Source: Lentisphaeria bacterium (GTDB lineage Bacteria; Verrucomicrobiota; Lentisphaeria; Victivallales; UBA1829). Taken from it: a DNA stretch of 8,100 bases. Below the pieces are notes generated by a model. The model was not told the origin of the DNA, did no database searches, and saw only the letters and a list, made by a program, of their open reading frames with translations. The position numbers and the translations under genes are program-made. Where the stretch lies: NCBI GenBank assembly GCA_017504325.1, contig JAFVRL010000001.1:1-8100 (forward strand), read 5' to 3'. Each line of letters starts with the position of its first letter. The stretch's first letter is position 1. Below are positions 7,505 to 8,100 of this stretch, piece by piece.

Positions 7505-7528
7505 TCATGACGGAATCTGGAACTCGAC

Positions 7529-7609
7529 ATGAAGTCAATCGTATTCATCATCGTAGGCGCACTTGCAATTGCACAGTACAAAATCTTCGAAGCAGCAGAA
7601 AAAGCATAA
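7529..7609 (+). CDS. Possible 26-residue single-pass membrane peptide
   Basis: An ATG-to-TAA frame encodes 26 residues: Met-Lys, a hydrophobic stretch (IVFIIVGALAIA, residues 4-15), then an amphipathic charged tail ending EAAEKA. The codons (ATC, GGC, GCA, GAA, AAA) fit the plus-strand genes here better than the antisense reading does. A weak GGAA (7519-7522) lies 6 nt before the start, and a strong terminator follows 28 nt after the stop. It lies antisense to the area where the broken hydrolase should have begun. No relative is recognised and the frame is short enough to be chance, so this is a candidate only. Confidence 0.35.
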   Translation: MKSIVFIIVGALAIAQYKIFEAAEKA

Positions 7610-7637
7610 TCTATCCCCATAAAACACTCCTAAAGAA

Positions 7638-7661
7638 AACAGCGGCCTGATGGCCGCTGTT
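7638..7661. terminator. Strong two-way terminator hairpin
   Basis: Bases 7638-7647 (AACAGCGGCC) pair perfectly with 7652-7661 (GGCCGCTGTT) around a TGAT loop. On the minus strand it starts 7 nt after the XRE gene stop and is followed by a U-rich run (TTTTCTTT, within 7639-7632, partly in the stem foot). On the plus strand it is followed by TCTTTGTT. It most likely ends the DUF2975-XRE operon and could also stop plus-strand transcription coming from the small peptide frame. Confidence 0.8.
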
Positions 7662-7668
7662 CTCTTTG

Positions 7669-7878
7669 TTAATCTTTCCTGTATTCCAAAATGTCTCCCG
7701 GCTGGCAGTCCAGTGCTTCGCATATTGCTTCCAGGGTGGAGAAGCGTATCGCGGAGATCTTTCCGTTCTTCATTTTTGAAAGGTTGACGTTTGAAACGCC
7801 GACCTTTTCAGACAGGTCATTAAGAGACATCTTGCGGTCAGCCATGACTCTGTCCAATCTGAGGATTATCTGTCCCAT
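7669..7878 (-). CDS. Small XRE/Cro-family helix-turn-helix regulator
   Basis: The 69-residue protein is little more than one Cro/C1-type DNA-binding domain. Helices run from about residue 3; the helix-turn-helix is at about 18-40 (LNDLSEKVGVS then NVNLSKMKNGK), and ends with the family-typical LEAICEALDCQPGDILEY. The length matches stand-alone regulators of this group (YozG-like). ATG 7878 follows GGAGG by 4 nt (GGAGGGCTT then ATG); this site begins at the stop codon of the upstream membrane-protein gene, so translation of the two is probably coupled. This class of regulator is often encoded directly after a DUF2975 membrane protein, as here; its target genes and signal are unknown. The DNA-binding call is firm. 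Confidence 0.92.
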   Translation of the reverse strand: MGQIILRLDRVMADRKMSLNDLSEKVGVSNVNLSKMKNGKISAIRFSTLEAICEALDCQPGDILEYRKD

Positions 7879-7887
7879 AAGCCCTCC

Positions 7888-8100
7888 TTACAAAGTCTCG
7901 TCTGACTCGGTCTGCAGTGTCTTGCCGTAATCCAGGATGGCATTGACAGCCCATGCGATGAGAGCGCAGAGTCCGCCAAAAGCCGCACCTGCAGTGAAGC
8001 AGAGGAGTACAGCTGTCGCTATGAGAACGAAGGTTACTCTCTTGCGCACTCTATCGGTGAAGGGGGAGGATTCTTTTTCGATCAGCGCAAAGACAGATGA
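7888..8100 (-). CDS. DUF2975-type membrane protein, C-terminal part
   Basis: Only the last 70 residues are in the window; the frame stays open to base 8100, so the start lies beyond the edge. The visible part begins near a PFTDRVRKR segment, followed by one long or two short hydrophobic helices (about visible residues 27-55). It ends with ILDYGKTLQTESDETL, very like the DUF2975 family ending (YGxxLQxESDETL). The family consists of small multi-pass inner-membrane proteins of unknown function, commonly paired with an XRE regulator. The TAA stop (7890-7888) abuts the Shine-Dalgarno of that regulator, 9 nt before its ATG. A sensory or anti-regulatory role for the membrane partner is a reasonable guess but not shown by the sequence. 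Confidence 0.85.
   Translation of the reverse strand, partial: SSVFALIEKESSPFTDRVRKRVTFVLIATAVLLCFTAGAAFGGLCALIAWAVNAILDYGKTLQTESDETL

Noticed and set aside
7115..7510. 131-codon plus-strand frame opposite the hydrolase
   Set aside because: It is the shadow of the hydrolase, whose minus-strand reading contains all the EEP motifs in order; the plus reading shows no known domain.
7360..7620. Minus-strand frame from ATG 7620 with a good AGGAG site, as an independent protein
   Set aside because: After RFRHENGK it runs out of frame across the conserved hydrolase region; the codons before that are atypical for this genome. It may be the original start of the hydrolase, which is covered under the frame break, but not a separate gene.

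Overview
The window reads as ordinary chromosomal DNA from a Gram-negative bacterium of mid-range base composition. It carries a lipid A-type (LpxL/HtrB family) acyltransferase, which implies an outer membrane. Two of the genes that look real (ribosomal protein S1 and the acyltransferase) have no visible Shine-Dalgarno sequence, while their neighbours do. Together with a Gfo/Idh/MocA dehydrogenase next door, this would fit a PVC-type bacterium such as Lentisphaerota, but no marker here fixes the taxon and this placement is a guess.

Plus-strand block (1-5001): the window opens inside a Gfo/Idh/MocA sugar-type dehydrogenase that ends at 811 and is followed by a rho-independent terminator-like hairpin. 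A good promoter (-35 at 938, -10 at 961) then drives rpsA (1051-2784), a six-domain ribosomal protein S1. Its leader holds a 10-bp hairpin and a purine/A-rich single-stranded stretch instead of a Shine-Dalgarno. No terminator separates rpsA from a 381-residue protein of unknown function (2829-3974; very acidic first third, conserved-looking C-terminal part) or from the LpxL-family acyltransferase (4015-5001), so the three may be co-transcribed.

Middle (5002-6777): a small MIF/tautomerase-superfamily protein lies on the minus strand (5058-5393) with a terminator-like hairpin just past its end. It is divergent from an MscS-family mechanosensitive channel (5587-6777), and the 193-bp gap between them must hold both promoters.

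Right part (6752-8100): on the minus strand lies an endonuclease/exonuclease/phosphatase-fold hydrolase. Its catalytic motifs are intact but its reading frame has no start codon and is closed by a stop where the first beta strand should be, so it looks like a pseudogene, or a gene with a sequence error. It overlaps the channel gene tail to tail by 26 bp. Over its broken 5' end runs a possible 26-residue plus-strand membrane peptide. A strong two-way hairpin terminator (7638-7661) then separates this from a minus-strand operon made of a DUF2975-type membrane protein (C-terminus only) and a small XRE/Cro-family regulator, a pairing common in bacterial genomes.

I found no CRISPR array, tRNA, rRNA, insertion sequence or obvious new defence system. 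The least explained items are the acidic protein after rpsA, the rpsA leader structure, and the junction near 7500.
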